From NCBI GenBank assembly GCA_022661535.1, contig JAKULF010000016.1, positions 1-64,000 of the forward strand: 64,000 nucleotides of DNA, in the 5' to 3' direction. The notes below the pieces were generated by a model, which saw only the letters and a program-made list of their open reading frames with translations, ran no database searches and was not told the origin of the DNA. Shown here piece after piece: positions 48,201 through 59,261 of this stretch (position 1 is the first letter of the stretch; every line of letters begins with the position of its first letter). A program made the position numbers and the translations under genes. This DNA is from Eutypa lata (Eukaryota; Ascomycota; Sordariomycetes; Xylariales; Diatrypaceae).

Positions 48201-50631
48201 TAAACCCCAAGGTTGAAAGAAAATTTGCACTTCTGCCTTAACTTTTACTTTTCCTTATCAATCTTCCTTGGTCTTAATCACTACTACCACCTTTCCTCTT
48301 CTTCAAAGATCTAAACCATCTTTAATGCTTCCTTCCAACCTCTTCTTGACCTTCTCACGCATATAAGCTTCATTCGCCCATTGACTGGTAAGTCTATTTA
48401 TCAGTATTTCCTTCATTGCTTGTTTCAAATCATCTATCTCGTGAGTTATGTCTACGGCACTTCTCATCCTTGATTAACTACACCACCAATCCAAGTCATC
48501 CTATGTAACAACCTACACTGCAAGGCATACCAATTGCACAATATTTCACATCTTTGGCTGGTAAGTATTACTGGGGCCTAGGTCTTCTATCTTTGAAATT
48601 GCAAATTATTCATCTGTATGCCTCGAATACATCCTCCCCATCCAAGTTCTTCAACACCCATCAGATCATAGTCCTATTTTCTACAAAAACCTTTGTACAC
48701 CAATCTACCACCCACCGGACTCAAGTACTAAGTATCTCGTACATGCATACCACTTGAACCTTTCTTCCAACATACACCCACACGAAATGGCTACTTTTTC
48801 GTTCCTCACCATCTTCATACTTTATCATCACAATACAGTCAAGAAACTCCTACGTAATTCAGGATAATCCAACATTTCATCAAACTTGGTATGCTATCTC
48901 CTATGTACCAATTGATCATCACTTCGTATTTTTATCCTATTCTATCCTTTTCCAATTTCCCTCTGCCTCTGGGCCCCGTCTCCCACCAATCCTTCGTCAC
49001 CCACCTCACTTCTTGGAACCCTACCTGAGGCTTCTACACTTCCAATCGTGTGCCCTCAGTCTCTCTCCTTCACTAGCATCAACCAACCTACCTATTGTCT
49101 TCCCCACCAACCTTCTAGTACCTAGCTTTCACCTTACTTCCTCTGCTACAACTCCAATGTACATACATACTCTTACTCTTGTGACTTGCCAACCCAACTA
49201 CTACATACAACCTTGACGCCCACCCCATCTACTTACTTAGCCCTTGTTTTCCTTTCAACTTTCTTCAACCTCTAGTTTTCCTCACCATACCCTCCACTAC
49301 TTATTTGCACTTTACTGATTTCCTCTACTGCATCAATCATTCGATCCAACTTCCAACTTCCACTTCCCATTACTAACCTTCTCCATCTTCAGATCTTATC
49401 TCTACCTACGATTTCACCTTTCAGATTCATCTTCTTAATCTACTATTTCGAGACCGGTAAGTACTTTGCAATGTGATTTCAACCAATTTGACGTGCTTGA
49501 TATGGTTATTATTGCCTCCCTCAAGGCAGCAGCCCTTTCCACTTCCATACCATCACTTTACTTGTACCAGTTGGAAAATTCTTTTATGCTTACTTACATA
49601 CATACAACCTCATTTCCCATCGCCCAAGTACACTCTCTTCCACTCAATCTACCTAGGTACTTCACATAGAGTGCTTTCTCCCACCCATTGCCTTTTCTTC
49701 ACATTTCTTCACCCACTGCTTTTTCCTACCTACTACATACACCCAGTAGATTCTCCACACATACTTATCCATTTGCCTACCATTTCTTCCTCCTACCTGG
49801 CTACCCACTCTCATCCCTCTATTAACATTCCTCGTCCATCAATCTCTCACATCCTCTACATTCTTTAGTCGACAACTTCCACCATCAATTACTTCCCATC
49901 CATTTCTATCTATTCGTACCTGTTACCTTTTCCAACAAGTTACACTTCTAGGTACCATTCTTCTCTTTTACTTATTGTAATTCCATCCATACCCTTCCCA
50001 CACATCATTTTCTTCAATCTGCTTCTCTCTTTCGTGTGCTCTTCTTCCCAAGTTCAGCACTCTCAATTACATCATATTCCTTCCTCTACTATTCGCTAGA
50101 ATTTGACTACCTTCTCGCATTTACCATTCGTCTTCTCTACCACCCTACCATATTAATTGTTTCTTCTCAGCCTGTGACCCCGACTCATAACGCTTTGCAG
50201 GGTATTACCTTTTACTTTCCATTAATTGATTCCATCCCAACCCTGTTCTTCAACTAACACTTAAGGCCATCTGGGCCCATGTGTCTCTCATCATTTCCAG
50301 TCCATCATCCTCACGCCACCTTCTCAATTTGATTCCCCCAGTTCCAACTTGGTTCAAAGGTCCCTTCATCTCCTATCTATTTCATTGATCAAGTGCAATT
50401 GAATGACGTCTTTATCCACCACATTCTTATCCCTATATCAGTTACTAATACTATTTCCCAGTTACCTCAACAATATACAAGAGACTTCATCGAGACGAAC
50501 GAACATCCGCTAGCTAACAAGTGTTTTCGAAAAAATCCCATCTTCCAAAATTGACTCTTGCTAATCACACTGTTTCCAATCCAGTTCTTTCTTTTCTTCT
50601 TCTCCTTCTTCTTCTCCTTCTTCTTCTCCTC

Positions 50632-50665
<34 letters not shown>

Positions 50666-50690
50666 ATTTCTCTCTCTAGGGTCCCTGTAC
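48200..50690 (+). other. 2.5-kb pyrimidine-rich, G-depleted tract
   Basis: The plus strand is dominated by C and T with very little G (some 60-base lines contain only one or two G), so strand asymmetry is extreme. No conserved frame was found; the open frames at 49466-49868 exist only because stop codons are rare in C/T-rich sequence. Three perfect GGTAAGT splice-donor-like motifs occur (about 48387, 48559, 49455), hinting at a transcribed, spliced non-coding RNA or a long 5' leader, but this is not established. Confidence 0.5.
50586..50681 (+). repeat. TTC/CT microsatellite tract
   Basis: A run of CTT/TCC units turning into (CT)n with few interruptions closes the pyrimidine-rich tract and directly precedes an abrupt switch to GC-rich sequence. 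Confidence 0.85.
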
Positions 50691-52000
50691 GTCAGGAAGA
50701 GTCGGCGTGCTCAAGCAGCTTCGAGCTCTCGATTGTAAACCGCAGAACGGACTGATAGGTAGCGTGGTCGCGGCATGACTTTGTTCCCTTGGCCGATTCC
50801 CTCCCCAGGTCGAGTTCCTCCCGTGGTTGAGTCGCTCCCACGGGCGGGCCGCTCCCACCTTCTGGCTGGTCGAGCCCGCTCCCAACGGTCGAGATGTTCC
50901 CCTTGGTCGAGCTACTACAGTCTGCCGCTCATTACGATGGACACACGTACACTATACCCTCCCATCCTTTAACGTACGCACCACGAGAGTGATAATCAAA
51001 CGGCAAAGTTGACTTGGAACACCGTCCCTGGACCCCTATCCGACGGCCTCTAGCCAGGGAGGTATTAAGCTCAGTGTGACCCGAACCTGCGAAAGTGCTT
51101 GCCTTTCCCGTCTCAGCTAACGTCTGACCTTTGATGTCTGAGCCAGCTAAGGGGTCGGAGCCCCGGATCGAGGGACGATCGAAAAATGTATAGAAATATA
51201 TATTCTCGTCTTTGCATCCCTGCTTGCGTGCCTGGAGGCTCCATCTCTCGTTGAACTATCCGAAGATATCCTCGTCCTCGCACAGGGTGGCGCAGCGTAC
51301 ACGCGTGGTGGTCCTCCCCCATCGCGCCCGAGTGGCCCGTCATGGTGTGGGTGGTTCTTCATCGCAGGGTTGAGATGTGTACTCGGACGCGTCGTGAAAT
51401 CGCCGCCACTTGATTGGCCTGCATTGCGAACGTTCAGGCTGGGATCCCTCTCTGTGGCAGAGGAGCAGAGATACCTTCCCTTTGTCGCACGCAACCCACG
51501 CGCTCCCTCAACGTTGCCGTGGTGTCAGAGCGCGAGAGTAGCTGTTCGGTTCGGGGGTGCCCCTCCATAGGCGTATGCTTTGACTTGCTTCAATGCTGGG
51601 GAAACGCCCAGGCTTCGGTGCGCGGTCGGGGAAGTTCTCTTCGGGGTTCTTCCTTCGCGTTATGCAGCGTGGGGAGCTTGCAGCGCCTTCCGCCTTGGTG
51701 TCTTTATTGGGTGGGTGTGCGAAGAGACACACACAAACCGGCTTTGTTTCATTGTGCCGAGGCGTTCTTGGAATTGCACTTCTCCAGGGCGCAAACAATG
51801 GGCATCTTTTTTTTTTGGAACTCTTAGGATTAGGGCGCATGCAGCCCGCGTATCTGGTATTACACTGCCTCCAGAGCGTAAAGCATGCCAAGGGCTATTT
51901 TTTTGAAGTCCTGTGTTCTCTAGTGGTGCCCTCTGCCCTAGCGACACGAATATCAATTTTTTGACACTTCTTTTTTTTTTTCGTTGCTCACTCTATATAC
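50691..52000. other. GC-rich orphan block with degenerate GGTCGAG repeats
   Basis: 1.3 kb of GC-rich sequence without a recognisable protein or RNA family. GGTCGAG recurs at 50808, 50868, 50887 and 50905, with GGTTGAG at 50825, interleaved with CTCCC, forming a degenerate tandem array. Several overlapping open frames of 100-137 codons on both strands (51414-51964) contradict each other and show no motif. It may be a non-coding RNA gene, a degraded gene or repeat remains. Confidence 0.4.
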
Positions 52001-52566
52001 TGGGGTTGCGAGGAAGAAACATATGATTGCCTTTGCGAGATTGAATGCAGCTGAATGTCTCATCTAGAAAATGTTACTCTCGTTGATTTTGGTACAAGTC
52101 TATCAGACCTCTGCAATGGAGGCTGCCAATACCCCATGTTTCTCATTTTATGCTCAACTTAAGGTTGTCTTCATCGCAGCCTTTAGCTATGGAATCATTT
52201 GCCCGCACAATTCATATCACATATATAATAGACTATACTTTAAGTCAACGAAGTACCACTTATAATTGGATGGCTCGGTTAGCTCGTCATAGCACCCCCG
52301 TCGCAGAAAGTTACCAGAAATGACCTTGAGCATCATTTCCTACGTAGATGTAAGTACTAGCAGTGTGCTATGAAATCCTGTAGTGCCAATCAACTCTCGA
52401 TGTATTTGAATTTTAGGTGAAAGACTGGCTATGATAACATATCCACCCCCCTATTCACCTGACGTTACATTATGCGAATAATCTGGATTATTGAATAATA
52501 AGAGGTTATGTACAATTTAGGTAATGCGGGGCACTTCTGCCCGACCGATGAGATTTCCAACTTTGG

Positions 52567-52573
52567 TGAGTCA
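52567..52573. promoter_or_regulatory. Gcn4/CPC1-type site upstream of FRS2
   Basis: TGAGTCA about 145 bp before the FRS2 start. Aminoacyl-tRNA synthetase genes are known members of the fungal general amino-acid control regulon. Confidence 0.5.
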
Positions 52574-52713
52574 AGCCCCACCATCCATCGATGACTGGAC
52601 TTTTGATTGCAGCTTTTCGACTTCAACACAAGAAACATAAGACAAAAAAAAACAAACACACATGCTATTATTAATATAGTAGGAAGAAAAATCCCATTCT
52701 CCCCAAACCAACG

Positions 52714-54988
52714 ATGGCGTCTACGAAAGTGACAGACGGGGGGGACTTGCCCCTCCAGGTCCTCCACGCGCTCGACAAGTTTTCTTCACCCCTCCACTCC
52801 GCCGAGGCCTTCCCCGACGCCGGCTTCGTCGAGATAAAAGCCGCCATCGACAAGCTGAAGTCGCGCGACATGATCAGCTACGAGACGATAGAGAGGGAAG
52901 AGGCGCTGCTGGAACCGGAAGGCGAGCTGATCGCCGAGAACGGCAGCCACGAGGCGCGCGTCTTCGAGGCGCTGCGGACGGCCGTGGAGGGGCTGTCGAT
53001 GCAGGAGCTCGAGAAGGCGGTTGGTGATAAGAGTTATACTAAGATCGGCCAGGGGAAGGCTTTCAAGGAGAAGTGGATATCGAAGACTAAGGGTGGGTTT
53101 TGACACCTTCTCCATTGAATGGATCGGTGGACATGCATGCATAGCTAACAATTGCTCTGACAGACGGCAAGTTCAAGGCGGTGGTGAGTGATTGATGCCT
53201 TTTAACCATGGAGAAGACGAAGAAGCTGTCAATGGCCGGGTAGCTAACCCGACTCGTTCTTTCCTACTTCCACAGGCGGAATCGATACAAGATGTCACCA
53301 AGGAGCAGATGCAGACCATCAAGACGACGCGGGCGTTCCCCGACGCCAAGATACTCGCCGACCTGAAGAAGCGCAAGCTGGTCCGGATGCAGAAGATCAT
53401 CACGTTCACGATCCAGAGGGGGCCGAAGTTCGCCCTCGAAATCCCCGAGGAGGCCACCGACCTGACGGCCGAGATGCTCACCACGGGCTCCTGGAAGACC
53501 GCCACCTTCAAGCCCTACAACTTCGAGGCCCTGGGCGCGGACCAGCACGCCGGCGCCCTGCACCCCCTCAACAAGGTCCGCTCCGAGTTCCGGCAGATCT
53601 TCTTCGAGATGGGCTTCGAGGAGATGGCTACCGATAAGTACGGTTTTCCCCGCGATCTGGAATTTTGTAGAAGATGGTACTGATTGACGGGGCGGTTTGC
53701 AGCTTCGTCGAGTCCGGTTTCTGGAACTTCGACACGCTTTTCGTACCACAGCAACACCCAGCGCGTGATCTCCAGGACACTGTACGTAATCATAATTACA
53801 CAAGCATTTTCACCGTTGCACTCACATTTCTGTGATTGCTTTCTAGAGGAGTCCTATTGTCTCCCGAGCTTGGGAGCTCAAGAGAAAATGCCCACCTCGA
53901 TATCTTGGCACAACCTCTTTTACCTTTTTTTTTTCTCTCTCTCTTTTCTTTTCTTTGCTATTCTTAATATGCTAATAATTTTTTTTTCTTCGATAGTTCT
54001 ACGTATCAGACCCCAAGGCTGCCGATAAGCCGGCAGCAGAGTCAGCTGACGACGACAAAGACTACGAGGCGTACTGGGAGAACGTGAAGGCAGTGCACCA
54101 AGATGGAAAGTACGGCTCAATAGGCTACCGATACCCATGGTCTGCAGACGAGTCGCTACGGCTGGTCCTGCGGACACACACCACAGCCATCAGTTCTAAG
54201 ATGCTTTACAAACTGGCCTCTAGAAAGGGACCAGACGGCCGCCCGCCGCCAGCGCGTTACTTCTCGATTGATCGGGTCTTCCGGAATGAGAGCGTTGATG
54301 CAACGCACTTAGCAGAGTTCCACCAGGTGGAGGGTGTCATCGCTGATTACAACCTTACGCTGGGCGGTCTTATGGAGGTCAGTAGATGTCATCCGAGCTA
54401 TGACTCTTTGCGATGGTGAAAAGTAGATGGATGGCTGACCGTCTCTAGTTTATGGACATCTTCTTCGGCAAGATGGGCATCACGGACCTTAAGTATAAGC
54501 CAGCGTATAACCCTTGTATGCAACAACCCTAGACGTATCCTGATTGGGTGTATTTCTAACTTGGGTTTGTGACAGATACCGAGCCCAGCATGGAGATTTT
54601 CTCATACCGTACGTAACCCTCTAAGTATCTTCTCTTATCTCGTCGCTTTCTAACTTTTCATAGACAAGGGCTTGGGTAAGCTCATCGAAATCGGAAACAG
54701 CGGGATGTTCCGCCCAGAAATGCTCGAGGCAATGGGTTTACCGTACGTGTCCTCTCCTCTCCAATTCGTTCCCTATGTATATGATATATGACGGCTTCTC
54801 CCTCTACGGAAAACGAAAGTGCTAACTTCTATGCTAGGAGAGATTTGAAAGTGTACGGCTGGGGTATTTCGCTAGAGCGACCAACGATGATCCGATACGC
54901 CATCTCAAATATCCGCGAGTTGCTAGGTCACAAGGTGAACCTGAACTTCGTGCAGACGAGTCCGGCTGTGCGGTTAGACAAGGAATAA
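52714..54988 (+). CDS. FRS2: Cytosolic phenylalanyl-tRNA synthetase alpha subunit
   Basis: Catalytic subunit of the alpha2-beta2 class II synthetase that charges tRNA-Phe in the cytosol; 516 residues. Nine exons: 52714-53092, 53164-53183 (20 nt), 53276-53637, 53703-53781, 53997-54377, 54449-54515, 54576-54608, 54664-54742, 54838-54988. The N-terminus has winged-helix-type DNA-binding folds typical of the eukaryotic alpha subunit. Catalytic motif 2 reads [11 protein letters not shown], followed by AEFHQVEG, and motif 3 reads [31 protein letters not shown] and the [19 protein letters not shown] block are also characteristic. Both ends match the family's usual length. Intron 4 (215 nt) is long and pyrimidine-rich. 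Confidence 0.96.
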
Positions 54989-55568
54989 GGAGGCTGTGTA
55001 TTACCTGCTTAAGTTATATATACCTGAAGTATATAAGATAGTACCTTTTTACTGGTGTTTATCTACATGCATTAGGTAATGGGCGTCTAAAATAGACAAA
55101 AGCTTCGCGATGGCTTACCCTTGCTGTCTCGAGAGCGATCTATCTCATGCTTGCATGATAGTGAAAGGGAAATCACCTGAAGTAGTGAACTTATTGAACA
55201 CCCTCTTCTATCCTCACTAGTCGCGTCAAGAAATCTGGCTGTATTAAATTAAATCGCGAAATTTTATGATAATTGCCGTTTCAAATATTTGACTAGGATC
55301 CAATTAAGTACGAAGTAGAAGTAATATTAGCTAATGAAGGTCAAGGGGGTTACGTCATGGCACAGTACCTAGCTCCCTGTCCTGTATTCCATTTGCATAG
55401 CTCCCCACAATTCGAAGCGCGATTTGAACCTCATCGCGGCGTATTAAGCATCTGTCACTTTGAAGTTCGTTGCACAGACGGTCTGCATGTTGTTTGTTAT
55501 AAAGACATGCGCAAATTCGAATCAACTAGTAGCCATTCAGCATATCCTCCCACCAAAAATCAAATAAA
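54989..55568. other. Intergenic region between FRS2 and a small membrane-protein gene
   Basis: 580 bp; no repeats or coding motifs recognised. Confidence 0.4.
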
Positions 55569-55901
55569 ATGGGCATCCTCCCCCGCCTGCCCCGCCTAAA
55601 CCTCAACCTCTCCCAAAAGCTCACCTACTCGCCCTACGGACCGCGGCCGCGCCGCTCCCCGCGCCTCATCAAGGCCTGGATTGCCGCCCTGGCCATCGTT
55701 GTCCTCATCATGTACTACATGATGACGCGGCATCGCGATACCACGCGCTCTTATGCGAACATGCTCGCGCATGGGCATGGGCATGGGCAGGCTGGTGGTG
55801 GCGATGGCGATAGTGATGGCTCTGCTGTGGGAGGAGGTAGTGGTGGTGGTGGTGCTGCGGGAGTGGGTACGGGTGCGGCTGCTGTGGCTATGGGAGATTA
55901 G
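55569..55901 (+). CDS. Hypothetical single-pass membrane protein
   Basis: An intronless 110-residue frame. A basic, proline-rich head (residues 1-34) is followed by a clear transmembrane segment (about 36-52, AWIAALAIVVLIMYYMM). Then comes a basic stop-transfer stretch (TRHRDTTR) and a low-complexity tail of His-Gly and Gly-Ala-Ser repeats. The membrane topology signal and GC-rich third positions argue for a real gene; no family was recognised. Same strand as its neighbours. Confidence 0.5.
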   Translation: MGILPRLPRLNLNLSQKLTYSPYGPRPRRSPRLIKAWIAALAIVVLIMYYMMTRHRDTTRSYANMLAHGHGHGQAGGGDGDSDGSAVGGGSGGGGAAGVGTGAAAVAMGD

Positions 55902-56888
55902 GGAGTTTGATACGTCTAATTCGTGTCTATACGCGGCTATGACGCTGTCGGGCTACTTCTAAACGGTCGCGTTTATCATGAGATGAACGAGATGAACTGA
56001 AGGCTGGATGGATGGATGGATGGAAGGGCGAGTGATGGTGCTGCTGGATTATCATGTTTCGCTCACCTATCCGAATTGGATATCGCGATACACGCTTACT
56101 GATCGACTAATCGATTTTTACTGGTCTGCGATTTCCCTGCCTGTCTACCAGAATTGCTGGTAGGGACAAAGGCACCTCGGGGCAGGAATAAGGGACGGCG
56201 CGCCAAATGAAACAACGCCATTAGGCCTCTTCGCCGAGCTAGGACTTTGAACAGAAAACTAAGTGGGAAGCAAAGGGATAGACAGGGGCTCTCATTGTTC
56301 ACTGCAACTCCCTGGCCGTGTGAGCTAGGTCAAAGGCCTTCACGTGGCTATCTACCTACTTACTACAATGTCGATTGTTTTCGAAACAAAGCCAGCCACA
56401 GACAGGATAGGGGAAGTCTATTGTTTCGATCCGGGGGCCTCAGATCACTTCATTGAAAGGAAGGAACGTCCGTCTTGTTCACGAACAAGATGTATTGTAT
56501 TATTCCATAAAGCGAAGTAGATTGATAACAAAGACACATGTTCACAAACGCCTAAAATAATAAATGAAAAATGACAAAAGGCATTATATACCATTCTTTG
56601 AAACTCGCTGCATACAATGACAGCAACCGGCTATCTGCAGGATACCAAACATATATAAATAACATATCCCTTTACTCCCATACGCTGATTATCGGATCCC
56701 ACACAACATACCATCAACATCTATTTTCTATACTAGTTACAGACTTCAAACTAGTAGTAGCTATTCACCCGATCTCTAGACGAGACCAAGAAAGCAAACA
56801 CTACTCCTAGTTGAAGTCTTTTATTTGAAATAAGAAAAACCAACCTTGCTTCAAAAACCAAAACCAAAACCAAAATCACACGAACATC
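55902..56888. other. Intergenic region
   Basis: 987 bp with short motif-free frames and a GGAT tetranucleotide run near 56003-56022. Nothing else could be supported. Confidence 0.4.
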
Positions 56889-57932
56889 ATGTCTCCCAAC
56901 ACCAACAACAACCACCTACAAACCCAAGCCCCCACCCCCGACAGAGGCGCCCAGATCCGACAGCAACTCCAACACTTCGAGTCTCTAGCCGAAGCTACAT
57001 CAAAATTCCGGGCTGGTCTCGGTTCCTCAAACACATCAGACTCAGCAGCAATGGCAGAAGAAGGAGAAGAGCACTCCTCATCGCCCTTCGCGCGTCTCAG
57101 GACGAGCACAGTCTTCACAGGCGACGGCCGACCCTCCCTAAAGGAGCGCTGGGCTCGGATACGCAGCGCGTACCAGAGCGGTCGCTCAACCCCATCAGAT
57201 CCCATCGTGCGCCCGGGAACCCCGATGCCGTTCTCGCCCACAGCACCGCTGCTATCGCCGGCGGTGTCCCTTCTACCCCCGCGCTCGCCATCTCCGCTAT
57301 CGTTGCCGCCGCTGTCCCTGTCTCCGCCTCTGTCTGAATCTCTGTTTCCCATGACTATCTCCATCTCCCCACCTTCCCCATCATCATCATCACCAGAGGA
57401 ATCTCCCCCGAGGACGCCGTCTCCTGCTTCTGCTGCTGTCGCGACACCGCAAATGGTCCCCTCAACGCCCCCCATGGATCCCATCCCGGAGATCTGTCCC
57501 AACGCGCCGAAGAGGGCGTCGGCCGTCCGCCGCGTGTCGCGGGGTTCGCGCTCGTCGCTGAAACTGGGCTTCCCGAGACCGCCGTCGCCGTTTCCGTCGC
57601 TGCCGCTCTTCAACACGGACGGAGAGATAGTCACCGCATCCGTGAGTAGTCTCGAGAACTCTTCCTCTCCGTCTCATTTCCTTCGCGTTTCCGCTTCTTC
57701 TCCTGTGATCTACGATGATGATGATGACGAGGACGTATCATCGGAGCTTGTCGATCTGATCGATGAGGCCGCGGACGAGTGGTCGTCGTCGCCGCCGCCT
57801 GCTCCGGCGTCTACGCCGTTGTCGTCTCGGTCTGCGTCTCCTAGTCGGAGCTCCTCTCCTGTTCTTGACGAGGTGGCGGAGTTGATCAAGATGGTGGAGA
57901 GGGCTGCTGATGATTGGGCGCCGAGTGTTTAA
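56889..57932 (+). CDS. Hypothetical Ser/Pro-rich disordered protein
   Basis: An intronless frame of 347 residues, preceded by an A-rich leader. The composition is dominated by Ser and Pro with many SP/TP sites (LSPPLSESLFP, PPSPSSSSPEESPPRTPSP), so it is mostly disordered and a likely kinase target. Two structured-looking stretches remain: an N-terminal amphipathic helix (about 22-45, RGAQIRQQLQHFESLAEATS), with LKERWARIRSAYQSG downstream, and two related C-terminal acidic helices, ELVDLIDEAADEW and ELIKMVERAADDW. The duplicated xxAADxW helix is the most distinctive feature. No family was recognised and the function is unknown. Confidence 0.6.
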   Translation: MSPNTNNNHLQTQAPTPDRGAQIRQQLQHFESLAEATSKFRAGLGSSNTSDSAAMAEEGEEHSSSPFARLRTSTVFTGDGRPSLKERWARIRSAYQSGRSTPSDPIVRPGTPMPFSPTAPLLSPAVSLLPPRSPSPLSLPPLSLSPPLSESLFPMTISISPPSPSSSSPEESPPRTPSPASAAVATPQMVPSTPPMDPIPEICPNAPKRASAVRRVSRGSRSSLKLGFPRPPSPFPSLPLFNTDGEIVTASVSSLENSSSPSHFLRVSASSPVIYDDDDDEDVSSELVDLIDEAADEWSSSPPPAPASTPLSSRSASPSRSSSPVLDEVAELIKMVERAADDWAPSV

Positions 57933-59261
57933 ATACGAGATAGAGAGATATAGGACCCCGGGGTTGATATGTGTGTGGAGTTTGCGCGTTTCAATAATAG
58001 AAGGTTTGTTGGTATCTCCTAATAAGTAGGTTGGATAGCAAGGTAAGTACTTAGAGTTGAAACATAGCCCCTTAGGAAAAGGGATGCTTTTATAAGTACA
58101 TGTTGATTATGAGCCCCGGGTTGGCTTGTATAAACAGGTTTATATATATAGAATAAATAAATTATAAATTGTACATTCTAATCTAGCTTCAAATTCTATT
58201 CATTGCAGTTTTATAAATCCATATTGAAGCTGTATGTATTTAACCAAATACCTGAAAGTATTGTCCATTCTAAGCAGTGGTATGATAATTATGGGTTTTC
58301 GAACTCCCAATTCTAGGGGGTTGGAGATAGGATAACCCCCCCCCTCCGCCTCCCAACGTCAGTTGGAGTTCCATGACCGTTTATGCTAATGACTCTTTCT
58401 ATCAGACCGCAGCATGATCGTAATAATAACTCTCTTAGTCACATGCCTGTCCCGAATGATTGTATTGGCTTTTTCACGAACCACCCGGTATGAAATGAAC
58501 TAGATACTGGCGTCGCTACTTGAAGCATATAACTAATAGAGTAGCTCGGCAGGTGATTATGGACTAAGGTGGATGGATAAATCGGTTGATAACTACTACT
58601 GGCTGGCTGCAAAGGAACTTCGCCTCACAAAATGTGCCTTTGTTCAAGTCGTCTGATAATAACGACACTAATGATCTCACTATGGGACAACAAACTATTG
58701 CAACTAGATGGTAGGAGTGTACACGAGTAGACTAAGCAGGAGGTTTTGGTAAACGGATGATCTTGGGATTGATGTGACCATGATCTCTGAGACTATAGCC
58801 AAATATTGTAATCAAGCAACGTAGTTGATTAGTAGTTTCCTTACAACATATAGTAGATGCATAGCTACGTAGTTCAATGAATTTTAACATACCGCTGTTA
58901 AGCCCTATTAGTTAGGTGTCCTCTACGAAATTTATTTCACGTGCTACGTTGGGACATCCCTCTTACTAGACTACGAGTAGACTGCACTACGACATCAACT
59001 ACGAACGATCAGTCAACATGACACTGAGACATCCCGAACATGACTTCATATTCGGTATTGAAAGGGCAACCGATCATTTCACGCGGGCAACGCAACGTAC
59101 GACAGTGGACTTCCACTTGATGCGAGATGGACGGACCTCAAGAAAACGGGCTTCAGTACCGGTGTCTGTCAGCAATTGGTTTTAATTAAACTCGTGGTAA
59201 AAAAGAGCGTAACATGTAAGGGAGAAGCACCTTTTTTCCGAGTATGAACCATGATTCCCCT
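57933..59261. other. Convergent intergenic region
   Basis: 1.3 kb between the Ser/Pro-rich gene and SNU66, which converge. No coding or RNA features seen; an AT-rich stretch around 58140-58210 is too mild to call a RIP island. Confidence 0.4.

Noticed and set aside
49466..49868. Overlapping 67- and 131-codon frames in the CT-rich tract
   Set aside because: The composition (few purines) makes stops rare; the residues are low-complexity Ser/Pro/Tyr/His with no motif.
51414..51964. Open frames of 100-137 codons on both strands as protein genes
   Set aside because: They contradict one another on overlapping frames and none shows a domain or gene-like context.
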